DNA of 64,000 nt, taken from positions 10,001 through 74,000 of the forward strand of contig JAWQFJ010001269.1 of assembly GCA_034096865.1 (NCBI GenBank), read 5' to 3'. Both the position numbers and the translations under genes were made by a program. Shown one piece after another: positions 24,818-36,850 of this stretch. The notes under the pieces are model-generated. The model did no database searches. It saw only the letters and a program-made list of their open reading frames with translations, and was not told where the DNA came from. This DNA comes from Theodoxus fluviatilis (taxonomy: Eukaryota > Mollusca > Gastropoda > Cycloneritida > Neritidae). Within the stretch, counting starts at the first letter, position 1, and every line of letters starts with the position of its first letter.

Positions 24818-25130
24818 AGGTGCAGCTCCACTCTACCTGCGAGCGCTGCTCGAGGAATATAAACCGATTAGAAATTTAAGGTCATCCACTCAAAAACTTC
24901 TTTGTGTCCCACACTGACGGCTTGGTAACTATGGCCGCCGATCTTTCAGTTTTGTGGGACCCAGCTATTGGATATACACAGCAGTAGAGACAGTGCAGGG
25001 TATTGATGTGTCATTAGTGCATTAGTTTTCCAGACAGCAGTCAGCCATTCACATTGTAGTTTCCTTGCTTGTACTGCAGTAAGCTTTAAATTGCATCAAA
25101 GACTATTCTTACAAAGACCGCTCATAACGA
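24818..25130 (+). pseudogene. LINE ORF2 C-terminal tail, degraded
   Basis: One frame reads GAAPLYLRALLEEYKPIRNL, then RSSTQKLLCVPH and a stop, followed by GRRSFSVLW: the 'AP-x-YL ... LRSS ... VP ... FS' tail shared with the copies at 44.4 and 56.8 kb. Further stops and shifts follow. Truncated and non-functional. Confidence 0.7.
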
Positions 25131-25174
25131 GCTTTTGCTATATAAAGTTACAAGACGCTCGGAAACGCAGCGCA

Positions 25175-25488
25175 CCAAGCGGAAGGTTACTTGGGAAGTA
25201 ATCACACCGCTTATCGACACGTAAAATTGCTAGTTTATCGGCGCGTTTCTGATGCGTTCCGATCATGTTTGTGAATAAATTTACAGTGTAATGTGTAATA
25301 AAATGATTTTCTGCAATAATGGGAGTGTTTTGGCTTTGCTTTTTGTAGCAGGCGTTGTGAAATTGAACTCGCACAAAGGCCTATTAACACATGGTCACGG
25401 TGTTGATGACGGAACGATCTAATTTTCATTATTATCGAAGAATGCAAGCTTGTTTATCAACGTATACACCCCTGTGAAATATCTTTAG
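25175..25488. repeat. 1.26-kb fold-back, left arm
   Basis: Reverse complement of 26,130-26,434 with a few indels; landmarks AACGTATACACCCCTGTG inside and CCAAGCGGAAGGTTACTTGG outside. The spacer holds a (GTA)n tract and a LINE tail. Confidence 0.9.
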
Positions 25489-25557
25489 TAGTAGTAGTAG
25501 TAATAGTAGTAGTAGTGGTAGTAGTAGTGGTAGTAGTAGTAGTAATAGTAGTAGTTG
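25489..25557. repeat. (GTA)n microsatellite
   Basis: Imperfect GTA/GTG triplets directly at the inner end of the fold-back arm. Confidence 0.9.
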
Positions 25558-25650
25558 AGAGGCTAGATATAGGCCGTGAAGCTTTTTGAACGCCCCATCG
25601 TAATGTGTTGCCTTGTAGGGTCTTAGCGCAATTTTCTTATTGCGACAATG

Positions 25651-26019
25651 TCACTCATCATAGCTTCTGAATAACGACATAAATATAGGATCCTTGTCCA
25701 GTTGGTTTTTGAAAACGTTAGTAGTCGATGCAGTCTTGAGCGGAAACGTAAGGTTATTCCACAGGTTAGCAAGACGATTATTGAAACAATACTTTCTTAG
25801 GTTAGTATTACTACGTTGAACAAATACTTTTCCGTCTGCATTCCTCGTACTGGCACAACCTGGTGACTTAAAGAAGTCGCTCCACTCCACGTCCACGAGA
25901 TCATTGTACAATTTGTAAGCCTCTATCAGGTCACCACGAATCCTTCTTCCCTTCAATGAGTGCAGATTCAAATACTCTAAGCGCTCGCTGTAAGACATCT
26001 CCCGACATTCACTCAACAA
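25651..26019 (-). pseudogene. LINE ORF2 C-terminal fragment
   Basis: 122 codons on the minus strand with RLEYLNLHSLKGRRIRGDLI followed by EAYKLYNDLV, then NRLANLWNNL and FKNQLDKDPIF. This is the 'RL-x-L-x-L-SL-x-x-RR-x-RGDLI' end region of a non-LTR reverse transcriptase polyprotein. An in-frame stop lies just upstream, so it is a truncated relic. It sits between the two arms of the fold-back at 25.2-26.4 kb. Confidence 0.8.
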
Positions 26020-26129
26020 CTTGGTAGCCCTGCGCAGGACTCACTCCTTAAATGAACTGAATTCACTTCATCGAATGACTTTCTGGCCGCAAATCACCTT
26101 CTTGACAGGTATGTATTGCTTTGCATTTC

Positions 26130-26434
26130 CTAAAGATATTCCACAGGGGTGTATACGTTGATAAACAAACTTGCATTCTTCGATAATAATGAAAATTAGA
26201 TCGTTCCGTCATCAACACCATGTGTTAATAGGCCTTTGTGCGAGTTCAATTTCACAACGCTTGCTACAAACAAAGCCAAAACACACCCATTATTGCAGAA
26301 AATCATTTTATTACACATTACACTGTAAATTTATTCACAAACATGATCGGAACGCATCAGAAGCGCGTCGATAAACAAGCACTTTTACGTGTCGATAAGC
26401 GGTGTGATTACTTCCCAAGTAACCTTCCGCTTGG
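26130..26434. repeat. 1.26-kb fold-back, right arm
   Basis: Inverted partner of 25,175-25,488. The paired open frames on opposite strands of the two arms are simple consequences of the inverted repeat. Confidence 0.9.
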
Positions 26435-26689
26435 GAGCGCAACGTGTCTCGATCCTCACAACAATGAGCTAATGAGCTATCTTTGTGTAACTATATAATT
26501 TTTGGTATATCTCTTAATTTCTATGTGTACGATATCAAAATCCCTTGTTTGCCACCAATGCAGATCTTCATTCATATATACATATATATAAAGGCAAAGG
26601 TGCTCTTTTTTATATTGCGACTTTTTCACCCATTGATGGATGCTCAAACAGCACACATTTACCCCCTGGTCATCACCCCCTCTTTGTAT
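26435..26689. other. No gene recognised
   Basis: No repeat or coding signal identified apart from a short (AT)n-like stretch near 26,575. Confidence 0.4.
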
Positions 26690-26915
26690 CACTCCAACAC
26701 CGTCTCAACTCCCTGGGGAGCATGCAACCGGGCTGTGCATGAACGTGCCAAAGTTATGTTATCTCTCGCAATCTTCCAACTCAGCCTTCACGGGAACCGT
26801 TTTACTCCCGGGTGGGGAGAGGCAATGTGAGTAAAGCACCTTGCTCAAAGATGCAACTCTAGAATCCACGCAGCTTCAAACGCCGCACCGATAACCACTT
26901 GACCATAGAGCCCCA
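26690..26915 (-). mobile_element. tRNA-derived SINE, minus orientation
   Basis: Read on the minus strand it begins with a tRNA-like head (GGTCAAGTGGTTATCGG) and continues into a body containing GCAAGGTGCTTTACTCACAT and TTGCCTCTCCCCACCC. The same body words make up the 118-bp satellite at 62.7-64 kb. Confidence 0.65.
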
Positions 26916-27856
26916 CAATATATATATGCATGCATGCAAACAGAAATATTGATACATAGGATACATTTTGCCCTTTCTTCCTCCATCGCCCCATCTCTCT
27001 GGGCAGAACCTCCCCGGCTTTCTTACTTTGCCGACAATGAGAGCGACACACATTAACAGTGCAATAAAACACAACACACAATTCAGATTTACTCTGGCTT
27101 TTATTACTCAAGTAGAAATAAAGACACGCACACCGACATTATGTTTGTTGGAGCACAGTAATGCAATCATATCAGATGACCCATTCATTGTTACAATATC
27201 AAAGAGAATGCAAGAGACGTGTCTGTCAGTGACATAGTAACCCTGGATGTTAGCCAATTTAAATATTTCATAGCTCATTCAGACACTGTCAGAAGGAAAC
27301 ACACAAGTCACATACAATTTTTGTATAGAGAACATGCATTCTTTAGTATGTTTTCTTTGTGCATACATGAATTACCCGATTGAGATTGATGCAATCTTAA
27401 GTTTTAAGATTTGTGTCAACCTGCTGTGAAACAAAAAAAATTCCTAAAGCATGCACACAGGTTTGTATATATCAGCCCGTCTATTTGTCAAAACAAGAAA
27501 TCTGCGGCAAAACATTCACAATCATAACAAAGTATTGTCAATTGCACAAAATTCATGGGCATGTAATCCTTATAAGCGCTACACACATGTACAAGTGGAC
27601 CTTCAGGCATCAAGTTTCTCTGCAGTCTTCCCATACCTCCAAAGCCAATGTCAACAAGCCCATAGGTATTGTCATCGTCAAAGAGATACTACTCCAGCAT
27701 TTCACACTCCCATGACAACTATGGTCCCTGAAAGTGTAAAACAGGTGGCCTCACTATCAACTGGTCTGCGTTCTGTCTTTGCAGATCTCCCCATGCCCAG
27801 GATAACTACTCCAAGTTCTCGACATAACTCCTTCAACACCTGCACAGTCATTAATG
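26916..27856. other. No gene; possible VPS25 3' end
   Basis: Minus-strand AATAAA occurs at about 27,103-27,098 (plus TTTATT) and could be the polyadenylation signal of VPS25, which would give a 3' untranslated region of about 3.7 kb. No other evidence supports this. Confidence 0.25.
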
Positions 27857-28229
27857 CAGGGTTCCTGCAGGCTTCCAAGAGACAAATTTCAAAACTTTAC
27901 CATCACTTTCCATGACTTTTTAAAAATTAATTTAATGACATTTTCTTGCACAAATCTGTCAAAATTTTCAATAATTTCGCACTGCTAGGGGCATTCTGTT
28001 TTTCCCATTCATAGTGAAGGACAGCAGAACTCAGACTTTGCACCCAGTCAAGGGAAGTAACTCTGAATGCCATGTGACAGGAAGTGATTGTTTGCACATC
28101 AATAAGCATGATTGACAAAAAACTTGCTGATGCAGAAATTCCACAACTTTTCCATGACTTTTCAGTTTTGGTTAAAAATTTTTAACACTGTTCAAGCCTC
28201 TTGAAAACTTTTAGCAAATACCACAACTT
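27857..28229 (+). mobile_element. Dispersed non-coding element B (hAT-like ends), copy 1
   Basis: Starts CAGGGTTCCTGCAGG and carries CTTGCACAAATCTGT, AAGTAACTCTGAATGCCA and GTGACAGGAAGTGAT. Homologous stretches lie at 36,851-37,268 (same strand), about 50,700-50,930 (same strand) and 49,590-49,820 (inverted, left arm). The CAGGGTTC-type end resembles hAT termini; no transposase. Confidence 0.6.
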
Positions 28230-28348
28230 GTTGAGGTTTTTTTATTTTAATGACCACGGGAACACTGTAAATGGATCAGGTCCACTTGATGGTGGCATCC
28301 CTACTGACTTCCTGCACAGCCACCTGGCCACAGGATCTCCACCATGCC

Positions 28349-28586
28349 ACCACATACACCTACAGCTGCACTGTACATGTAGGCCACAGTGCCATTCCAC
28401 CACATACATCTACAGCTGCACTGTCCATGTAGGCCACAGTGTGTGCAGGGCAGACTTGAGACCACATACACCTACAGCTGCACTGTACATGTAGGCCACA
28501 GTGTGTGCAGGGCAGACTTGAGACCACATACACCTACAGCTGCACTGTACATGTAGGCCACAGGGTGTGCAGGGCAGACTTGAGAT
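28349..28586. repeat. 62-bp minisatellite, four copies
   Basis: Unit starts at 28,349, 28,399, 28,461 and 28,523; the first is 12 bp short. Core ACCACATACACCTACAGCTG. It precedes unique sequence and encodes nothing recognisable. Confidence 0.9.
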
Positions 28587-29710
28587 TGAGGGACATCAAG
28601 ACAACTTCGGCCACCTCACTGTAACTGCGGTTGCGGGAGGGCTGCTGTCAGAGAGAGTGTCAGAAGCCAAGAGGAACCTGCAGCCACAAGATAGTGGTCA
28701 CTGTAGGAAACACCACCAGTGGAATCAGACTCTCAAACATCAGACTTTCCCTGCGGAGGCTGCAGCGCAGACACAAAACAAGGCTATCAGACTACCATGG
28801 CGCTTACATTGCTTCCCACTGCAATGCTTACATTGCTTCCCACTGCCTATTACCATTGTAAATGACAGAGCGCCTGAAGCATTTTATTTAATCCCCCCAC
28901 CCCCACCCCCCCCACCCCCAAATGACAGCAACTATCCCATCCAAGTCATAGAGTTAAGCACTTCTGACATACATGTAGTATGCTTACAAACACATCTTTA
29001 AACACAAACAACGCTTGGTCAAAGACAATGCTCACCATTTCACATTTAATGATCTGTACAGTGAAATACGATTTGGATAACCCAGCAATGGGTATTAAAT
29101 CCTCAGCAACATGCACAGAAACAGCCAAAGAAAACATATTCACCACTGATCGGTATTCCTCACCAACACCCATGACTCCAAAGCTGAAGAAACCTGATCT
29201 TGGACACCACTACACAACTTGGATAAGTGTGAACACTCTCGCCATGGCAGGCAAGTGAACGAGTGTTTCACACAGACACATGGGGCTCCTCCTGTCTGCA
29301 TGTTCAGATGTTACACAAGTTCTTCTGAACATATCAGAAGAGATCTTGAAGACTTCTATTTCCCTTCAGAATCCCGGGTCAATTAAAGAAAAGAATGATC
29401 AAAAGAGATGTTGAGAGCTTCTACTGCCCTTAAAAATCACCATTACATTTTTTAAACTTAACATGAGAGACATTCCTGCATTTCAGCTTCTCTCTTTTCA
29501 CAGTCTGCTGTGATAATTTTTTTTAATGACTTCCTAAATGGTTCAAAGGACATCAGGTACTGATGCTATCATCCACTTCTCCTTCAGGTCTTCTAGGTTC
29601 GCATTCATTCATGACTTGTGCATCAGGCTTTGACATCAATTGGCCAGCACGTTTTCCACGTCCATTTTTTCTGGCACAATCCAGTCATCATTCATACAGT
29701 TAGATAATGT

Positions 29711-29772
<62 letters not shown>

Positions 29773-30774
29773 CTCATGGCTGCACATTCATTCCCTTAAT
29801 TACAATTATTCAATAAATCATTTTGCTTGCTTGCAAGCTTTGTCACTCATGTATACTCAATGATTCACGCAATTTCAAGGGATCCTTTAGCTTTGTTGAG
29901 AATGACAAACTTTTCATTGTGTTCTTTGAGAAAAAAAAGCACACAACAGAACGGTCAGAGATCTAGTACACACAGTGCACAATTTTCAGGTGATAAGCAG
30001 ATGGAATTGCATTTTCCACTCAGCAGAGCAAATCCAAGCAAAATGCCCAGTAAGGAGCAGACAATAGCATCCCCATGTAGTGAAAGCAGTCGAATGAGAG
30101 GCAGCCATGCCTGACCCGGCCTCATGTGCTGAGAAGTGCTGAGCAAAATTTCAGAGTTAATAAGATTGAATAAACTCTGGTATGGCTACTGCTGCTGCTT
30201 CACAGTGGGACAATGTACATGATGTTTGCTTACATGAGGGATGCAACTCAAATGATGAGCAGGGTAGCATCCAAATGCATGTTGACGTACAAGTATTGTG
30301 ATTAATTTTATCTGTGTTTTTGGTAGGACAAAAATAGGAAATCAAACTGGAATAATTTACAGCATGCAAGATACAATGCTGTCTGGCAAAACATGCTTTT
30401 GTGAGTGTTTAATACATGTTTTGCATACATTGTCACATGACATGAGAATACAACACACTACCACAGCTGCTTCACAATACTCTCAGACACTACAGTGCGT
30501 GTTCCACTGTAGTACACAGCATGTGTGGTTAGAGGCAGCTCTATGTGTTCTGGTGTGAATTGTTCTGGGTGAGATATATCGTTGGGTGGGCATTCCCAAT
30601 GGACAGGGTGTGCATGTGTAGTCTGCCATGCGTACGCTGTGATTCCCAGTCATTTCACGCTGTGAGAAGTGACACCTTGTAAGGCAGCAAGCCACATGGC
30701 ATGCTATGACAGCACGACATGCACGAAGTCGGGTCTGCTGGAGAGCTGGAAGTCTGTGGCAGGGCTGGGCTTCC
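28587..30774. other. Downstream region of VPS25, no gene recognised
   Basis: Contains a C-rich tract at 28,893-28,920, a (CT)n microsatellite at 29,714-29,770, and short open frames without known domains. Some of it may be 3' untranslated sequence of VPS25 (minus strand). Confidence 0.4.
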
Positions 30775-30887
30775 CTAAAAGAACTTGACGCCCTCGTTGC
30801 CATCGAAGGCCATGAGCTCTGCCTTGCCCTGCCTCTGCAGACTCTGCAGCGCACGCTTCAGCAGCCAGTCTTCAAGCCCATGGAACT
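30775..30887 (-). CDS. VPS25: VPS25 exon 6 (terminal coding exon), ESCRT-II subunit
   Basis: VPS25 is the small ESCRT-II subunit; two copies join SNF8 and VPS36 on endosomes, and its second winged-helix domain recruits CHMP6 to start ESCRT-III assembly for cargo sorting into multivesicular bodies. This exon follows a TTGCAG acceptor, completes a split Glu codon with exon 5, and reads EFHGLEDWLLKRAL, then QSLQRQGKAELMAF and the diagnostic end GVKFF before TAG at 30,777-30,775. In human VPS25 the corresponding end is EFHGL...GVKFF. The acceptor is preceded, 62 nt upstream, by a 980-bp repeat that reads (ACC)n on the sense strand. Very confident in the family assignment. Confidence 0.95.
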
Positions 30888-30949
30888 CTGCAACACAGCA
30901 ACTCTGATGCAGTGATAAGGCATGGCAGATCCTGGTGGCAATGATGAAG

Positions 30950-30964
30950 TGGTGGTGGTGGTGG

Positions 30965-30995
<31 letters not shown>

Positions 30996-31016
30996 GGCGG
31001 TGGTGGTGGTGATATG

Positions 31017-31048
<32 letters not shown>

Positions 31049-31928
31049 GATGGTGGTGGTGGTGGTGGTGATATGTTGTTGTTGTTGGTGGTGGTGGTGG
31101 TGGTGGTGGTGGTGGTGATATGTTGTTGTTGGTGGTGGTGGTGGTGGTGGTGGTGGTGGTGGTGGTGGTGGTGGTGGTGGTGGTGGTGGTGGTGGTGGTG
31201 GTGGTGGTGGCAATGATGAGGTGGTGGTGGTGGTGGCGGTGGTGGTGGTGGTGGTGGTGGTGGTGGTGGTGGTGGTGGTGATGGTGGTGGGGGTGGTGAT
31301 GTTTTTGGCGATGGTGGTGGTGGTGGTGGTGGTGGTGGTGATATGTTGTTGTTGTTGGTGGTGGTGGTGGTGGTGGTGGTGGTGGTGATGGTGGTGATGG
31401 TGGTGGTGGTGGTGGTGGTGGTGGTGGTGGTGGTGGTGGTGGTGGTGATGGTGGTGGTGGTGATGGTGGTGGTGGTGGTGGTGGTGGTGGTGGTGGTGGT
31501 GGTGATGGTGGTGGTGATGGTGGTGGTGGTGATATGTTGTTGTTGTTGGTGGTGGTAGTGGTGGTGGTAGTGGTGGTGATGGTGGTGGTGGTGCTGGTAG
31601 TGGTGGTGGTGGTGGTGGTGGTGGTGGTGGTGGTGGTGATATGTTGTTGTTGTTTGTGGTGGTGGTGGTGATGGTGGTGGTGGTGGTGATGGTGGTGGAG
31701 GTGCTGATGGTGGTGGTGCTGATAGTGGTAGTGGTGGTGGTGGTGGTGGTGGTGGTGGTGGTGGTGGTGGTGGTGGTGGTGGTGGTGGTGGTGGTGGTGG
31801 TGGTGGTGGTGGTGGTGGTGGTGGTGGTGGTGGTGGTGGTGGTGGTGGTGGTGGTGGTGGTGGTGGTGGTGGTGGTGGTGGTGGAGGTGGTGGTGGAGGT
31901 GGTGGTGGTGGTGGTGGTGGTGGTGGTG
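30950..31928. repeat. (GGT)n compound microsatellite, about 980 bp
   Basis: GGT triplets with a recurring GATATGTTGTTGTTG interruption (at least six copies), so a higher-order unit is present. It lies in VPS25 intron 5 just upstream of exon 6; on the transcribed sense strand it is ACC. It yields long poly-His, poly-Pro and poly-Thr frames that are not genes. Confidence 0.97.
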
Positions 31929-33420
31929 ATAATGAAGATGATGACAACAAGAACGGTGAAGACAAGAACCAGAATGACAGCACAACAATAACTAACTACC
32001 GCATCAAGAGCAGCAACTGGACAATGCATTCCACCATGATATTACAGGCACAGCCAGCTACGGATCCAATGCCACATAGTCACCGACTGTGCTGACCTCT
32101 GAGCCATGATGTTCTCTCTGTACAGCACTTTGATGATCCTTGCTTCAGCTTACACAAGATGTATACTACACATCATATGGAAAGGCAATCTCCACAGAGA
32201 CTTTGCGGTGATTTCTCATTCATGCATCAAAAGAAAAGCAGCAGCTTTTGAATCTGAGATACCCTGGGGTGCACTTTAGATGCGGAGAAAGCCAAGATTT
32301 TGCGCGGAGTAGGCAGGTGTCAACATGATTAAAGCAGATGTAAAGGCAATATAGTGTTGACACATGTTAACACCAGCCAATGCCTTGCAAGTGGATTTTC
32401 TCAACCACATGGAACCAAGGAAAAGTTCTTCACAAAACCTGTGGTTCCTGATGTCCACACTGTGATGAAAGAGATGATTGTTGCCATGAACATTGTTCTT
32501 GTTCCTTGCGGCAATAGTTTTCGCGAATGGAGGGTGGAAAGATTTTCTTTTTAATGAATGTTCTTGTGCCTTATAGCATTAGGTGGATAGATTATCATTT
32601 TAATGTGGGTGTATAATGTTGCATGATTTAGTTAAGTTTGTGTTTTGAATTTCCATTAATTTCCTTGTGAAAATGTCCATCTGCAAATTCTGTTGGGATA
32701 GTGAATGTTAACCAGCATTTTAAGCTGCGACTATTTTTGCTTCTATTACTGTATTATTAGACTTATTATTTAATTTGGTATTGTGTGTGTCTGCTGTAGT
32801 AATCAAATAAACTGTTGTGAACTATCAATCTGGGGGTTTTCCCCTTTTTAGTGGTTTGTCAGACTGATGAGTCACGTGTAATGCTGTTACCATTTATCTA
32901 AAAGTCCTCTAACTTCTTGACTGTGGTTGTAGAATTTTTCAAAAGAGCTTTCATAGTTAAAAGGTACATCTAGTGTTACAATGTATCCATGGATTGTACT
33001 CTGCTTCTTGAACACTATGTACAGGGTAATGTTTACAGTGGCCAGTAACAGTATTTCGCAGTCACAGATATATCTTGTCCAGTATCTGTTACGTAACAAC
33101 TCTATCCAACTCTCATCTTGTCACATGAAAGGGGCTTGCCATTTACTTTAGTGACAGGTATTTGTTTACTCCAAACTCATTTGCATTTCAGAATTACAGG
33201 TTCTAAGAAGTCACGGTGTAATGGTGTTACCTTTCGGGTAGGGGTATACTTAATGACACTGTTTTTAAAAAAAGTACTACTGCTGCTGCTTTTTTGGTTA
33301 CATTCTCTGATACTGTAATGACTAAGCTGTCCAAAAATGACATTAAGAATTGCTAAAGTGAATGTTAAAAATGTAGTCCATTTTCCTGGTTTTAGTCACG
33401 AACTCGGGAGAACAACTCTG
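31929..33420. other. VPS25 intron 5, no further gene
   Basis: Unique-looking intronic sequence. A 40-bp segment at 32,345-32,385 (CACATGTTAACACCAGCC) resembles 33,422-33,456 beside the 57-bp minisatellite. Confidence 0.5.
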
Positions 33421-33439
33421 ACACATGTTGACACCAGCC

Positions 33440-33868
33440 TATGCCTCACAAGCAATGCAACCCCGATTCATGTCACACCGAGTGCAATATTTGGCTGGAG
33501 CCTCACAAGCAATGCAACCCTGCAGCCTCACAAGCAATGCAACCCCGATTCATGTCACACCGAGTGCAATATTTGGCTGGAGCCTCACAAGCAATGCAAC
33601 CCCGATTCATGTCACACCGAGTGCAATATTTGGCTGGAGCCTCACAAGCAATGCAACCCCGATTCATGTCACACCGAGTGCAATATTTGGCTGGAGCCTC
33701 ACAAGCAATGCAACCCCAATTTATGTCACACCGAGTGCAATATTTGACTGGAGCCTCACAAGCAATGCAACCCCGATTCATGACACACTGAGTGCGATAT
33801 TTGGCTGGAGCCTCACAAGCAATGCAACCCCGATTCATGTCACACCGAGTGCAATATTTGGCTGGAGC
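33440..33868. repeat. 57-bp minisatellite, about 7.5 copies
   Basis: Units starting CCTCACAAGCAATGCAACCC fall at 33,526, 33,583, 33,640, 33,697, 33,754 and 33,811 exactly 57 bp apart, with a partial 25-bp unit at 33,501. A minus frame reads a 19-residue Cys-rich repeat (YCTRCDMNRGCIACE). Differences between copies change amino acids in every frame I checked, so coding constraint is unlikely. Located in VPS25 intron 5. Confidence 0.95.
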
Positions 33869-34087
33869 AGTTTGATTCCTTCCCTGCCATACACACTGCA
33901 CCCCAAATGCCCGGGAATTTTACTCATTTCATGAGTCGAATGTTCGTCTCATTACCTTATTTACAAGAGCACTGCACTGAAGTTTGCACTAAGGAAAAGG
34001 AAATATCAGTTTACATCCTACCATGAATAATTGTCTTTTCCATATTGTTTACCCACAAGCAAAAAAAATTAAAGGAGTGGAAGTATT

Positions 34088-35557
34088 TTAACCCTTATCG
34101 TGGTAAGCGCGGCATTTGCCGCGCTCGCCTTCGTGGTCCGCCAGTGGTAAGCACGGCATATGTCGTTTCTGACACCACGTGCGTTCTGGCTCTCTCCTAG
34201 TACAAGCCTATCATATAGCTCTACGTTTACTGATGCCAGTTCATGCAGAAGAGGCTTCTCTACAGTCTACAGCTTGGCCAATCAACAATCAGGGTGATTT
34301 TATGTGCGTTATAGTAGAAATTATGGGCTACATCCTGTAAGTGTAAGAATCGAAATGGACGCTCGAGGCAACATGTCGCGATCGCAAAATCTGTTCGAAG
34401 ATTTTAATCCTTCAGCTGCCGAAGATGAAGATGATGAGTAAACTTTGGATGAAATAATCAGGCAAGCTATAATTAGTTCTAGAATGCCGATCTCTCAAGC
34501 TGCGAGTGATCGAGAGGTAGGAGAAGATGATAGGGAGGGGTGGATGCGAACAGCTGATGAGCGGCTAATCGCGCCGTTCACGAGATCGACTGACGCTGAG
34601 CCAATTGACTTTTTCAATCTATTCCTGGACGATACAGTTTTTAATTTGCTTATGGAGCAAACAAACGTGTATGCTGAGAGGAAACTGGAAAGCAACGAGC
34701 CGTTTCCTCATTCGCGATTGTTACACTGGTCGCCTGTCAGCTGTGACGAAATGAAAACATTCCTTGCTCTTGTGATTCTCATGGGCATCGTTGTGAAATC
34801 GTTCATCCCAGCATATTGGAGCACAGATGGAGTCGATATAGCAATTTTCTTGATGCTTTTGTAGTATTGCTGGTTTGAGGTAAGTTTTTGAAAATGTTTG
34901 TGTAGTGTGTAATGCCTTCTTGTGTCTCAATGACAAAAATCTGTAGAATTTTTCAGTTTTATTACAGACAAATGATCAAATCATGAATGTAGGAGACAAA
35001 CTTTACTGCAGACTGTTTTCATGTTTGAATTATCCACATATTGATGCTATTCAGTTTCTACATTTGAAATAATTTGAGGAATATTGCTTAAGATGAAAGG
35101 GAGTATAGGTAATCAGAATTACTTCATTTTGCCTCTCTAATGCCTGGATCATCGAATTTGCATTGTAATTTAAAGAGTGCATTTTGGTAAAAGAGAATGA
35201 TACATTAGTATGCACAGATGATTAAAGCAAACATCCAGTAGGGTTTATAGGGTATTTGCCCACTATTGCATAGTGATTTACCTGTTTTATTTCTCAAGAA
35301 GTGAAAAACACACAAATGTTTACCATTTAAAATTTGACCAAAAAAAATCAGGATTTGAATAAAGACTATGAACTGCACACCAAAATATTGTTCATTCAAT
35401 TTCAAGCATTTTGTGTTTTTACTTTATGTGTCTATCTGTAACGGTTAATCAGCAATCTCAAAGTTAATGAAAGGTGTGCGTGTTGCTCAATTTGCTCGTG
35501 TTTTAGCACCACTGTCAGCCCATAACGTCACCGTTTTAGCACCACTGTAAGGGTTAA
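34088..35557 (+). mobile_element. piggyBac-family element, internally deleted
   Basis: TTAA at 34,088-34,091 and 35,554-35,557 are the target duplication typical of piggyBac. Inside, the ends CCCTTATCGTGGT and, reversed, CCCTTACAGTGGT match at 11 of 13 positions. The right end carries a subterminal duplicate of GTTTTAGCACCACTG. Total 1,462 bp without the TTAA sites, too short for a full transposase gene (about 1.7-1.8 kb coding), and only the N-terminal coding part remains. It sits in VPS25 intron 5. Confidence 0.9.
34355..34864 (+). pseudogene. piggyBac transposase N-terminal fragment
   Basis: ATG at 34,355 opens MDARGNMSRSQNLFEDF and an acidic run, then an in-frame TAA at 34,439-34,441. 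The same frame continues with PFTRSTDAEPIDFFNLFLDD, TNVYAERKL, PVSCDEMKTFLALVILMGI and YWSTDG, the conserved N-terminal block of DDE_Tnp_1_7 (piggyBac) transposases. It ends at TAG 34,862-34,864 after about 167 codons. The DDD catalytic residues and C-terminal Cys-rich domain are deleted. Non-functional; movement would need a transposase in trans. Confidence 0.9.
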
Positions 35558-36850
35558 CATTGCTGTTGTTTTGTTGCACTGAGTGGATTAGCAACTGAGA
35601 CAAACAAAATATAAAAACTTTGCAAAGCACAATTCTCACCCCTGTTTCTGCAGAGCAAATGGATACCCACCACCTGTGCTTCCATCATTTCTTTCCTCAC
35701 GCACTTCCCACATTCAAATCCCCATCATCCTTACTGGCATCATTTATCTGTGCATGAAACACAGACGGAAAATCCTAAATACCATCCTGCCCCCAAGGTC
35801 ATAGATGAAGGTCTAAGGGAAGTAACTCTTTGGGAAGAGTTCTTTCCCTTCACCAAGTGGCAACATGTATGTAAATGACCCAAAAGAGCTCTGCTGGTGG
35901 AAAATTTCTGGGTGAAGCAGGGAAGGGGTTAAGCCTTTGACTCCCAGAATTACTATGAATTTTTCTGGAAAACAAAAAGGTGTGTCCAGAAATAAAGAGA
36001 GTAGAAATTAACAGAGAGTCAATATACATGTATATTGACATAAGTATTTTTATTTACTCAAGAGAATGATTGGAGAATTCTAAATTAAAACAAAGTCAAT
36101 ATCATCAAGGGCAGATTACTCATCATTAAGGGGGGATAACTTTGATTTTGTGATGATTCTTACACCAAAGGAGAAGTTTCTGAGTAGGTCCATGCTGGCC
36201 GAGGTACTGGGGAATAATCCTTTAGAGTGTCCATGTTGAATGTGCTATCAGCTATGACTTGCGGTGTTTGATCTTGCTGCCTACCTGTTGCTCAAAGTAC
36301 TACATGACTTGATCAAAATGGACATGACCACACCCACTTTTTCTTGATGTACTGTCGCATCTTGATTACCATCCCAGCCTTTTTCTACTGCAAGATCATT
36401 GATTACATCACCCTTAGTTCCATCTTTGCTCCTGTAGTCGCTGATGTCACAGTTTCTTGGTAAACCCAACAAAAAGCAAGCTTCTTCATCCATGATAAGA
36501 GTGTCATTGTTATTCGAACACATTGCATCAATTCGTGCACAACAAAACTAAAACGACTGCTTCAAATTTTATCAAATACTTTGCTCAAAAGTAAACACCT
36601 GCTGCAGCAAATTAACAGATGTGATTGCTGGCCTTGTGACCTCAAATCATGTGATCTCCAACAGTTATACTATTAACAGACCCACTCAAAGAACACAAGC
36701 TCTCAGACTAGATCCTCAGTCAGGAGTGGAAGGCTGAACTCCCCCTCCAAAGCTGGACCCCTGGCTGCTGTGTCTGCAGGGCTTGCTCCAGTAGTACCGC
36801 TAGACGCTGTTGCAAGCACCCAAAGAGGCTCTCCAGGGCTATCAGGACTA
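35558..36850. other. VPS25 intron 5, no gene recognised
   Basis: An 80-codon minus frame at 36,281-36,523 has no domain I know. No repeat identified. Confidence 0.45.

Noticed and set aside
30872..32029. Poly-Pro, poly-His and poly-Thr proteins over the GGT tract, and similar frames at 5.4-6.5 kb and 40.1-40.8 kb
   Set aside because: Microsatellite translation only; three frames are open at once.
33440..33901. Minus-strand Cys-rich 19-residue repeat with two C-x2-C pairs per unit, possible zinc-binding protein
   Set aside because: Base changes between units alter residues in every frame examined, including loss of Cys (C to R). It is intronic and behaves as a non-coding minisatellite.
34445..34864. 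A transposase start at 34,445
   Set aside because: The codon there is TTG and a TAA lies just upstream in the same frame; the ancestral ATG is at 34,355.
36281..36523. 80-codon minus frame in VPS25 intron 5
   Set aside because: No domain or splice support; could be chance.
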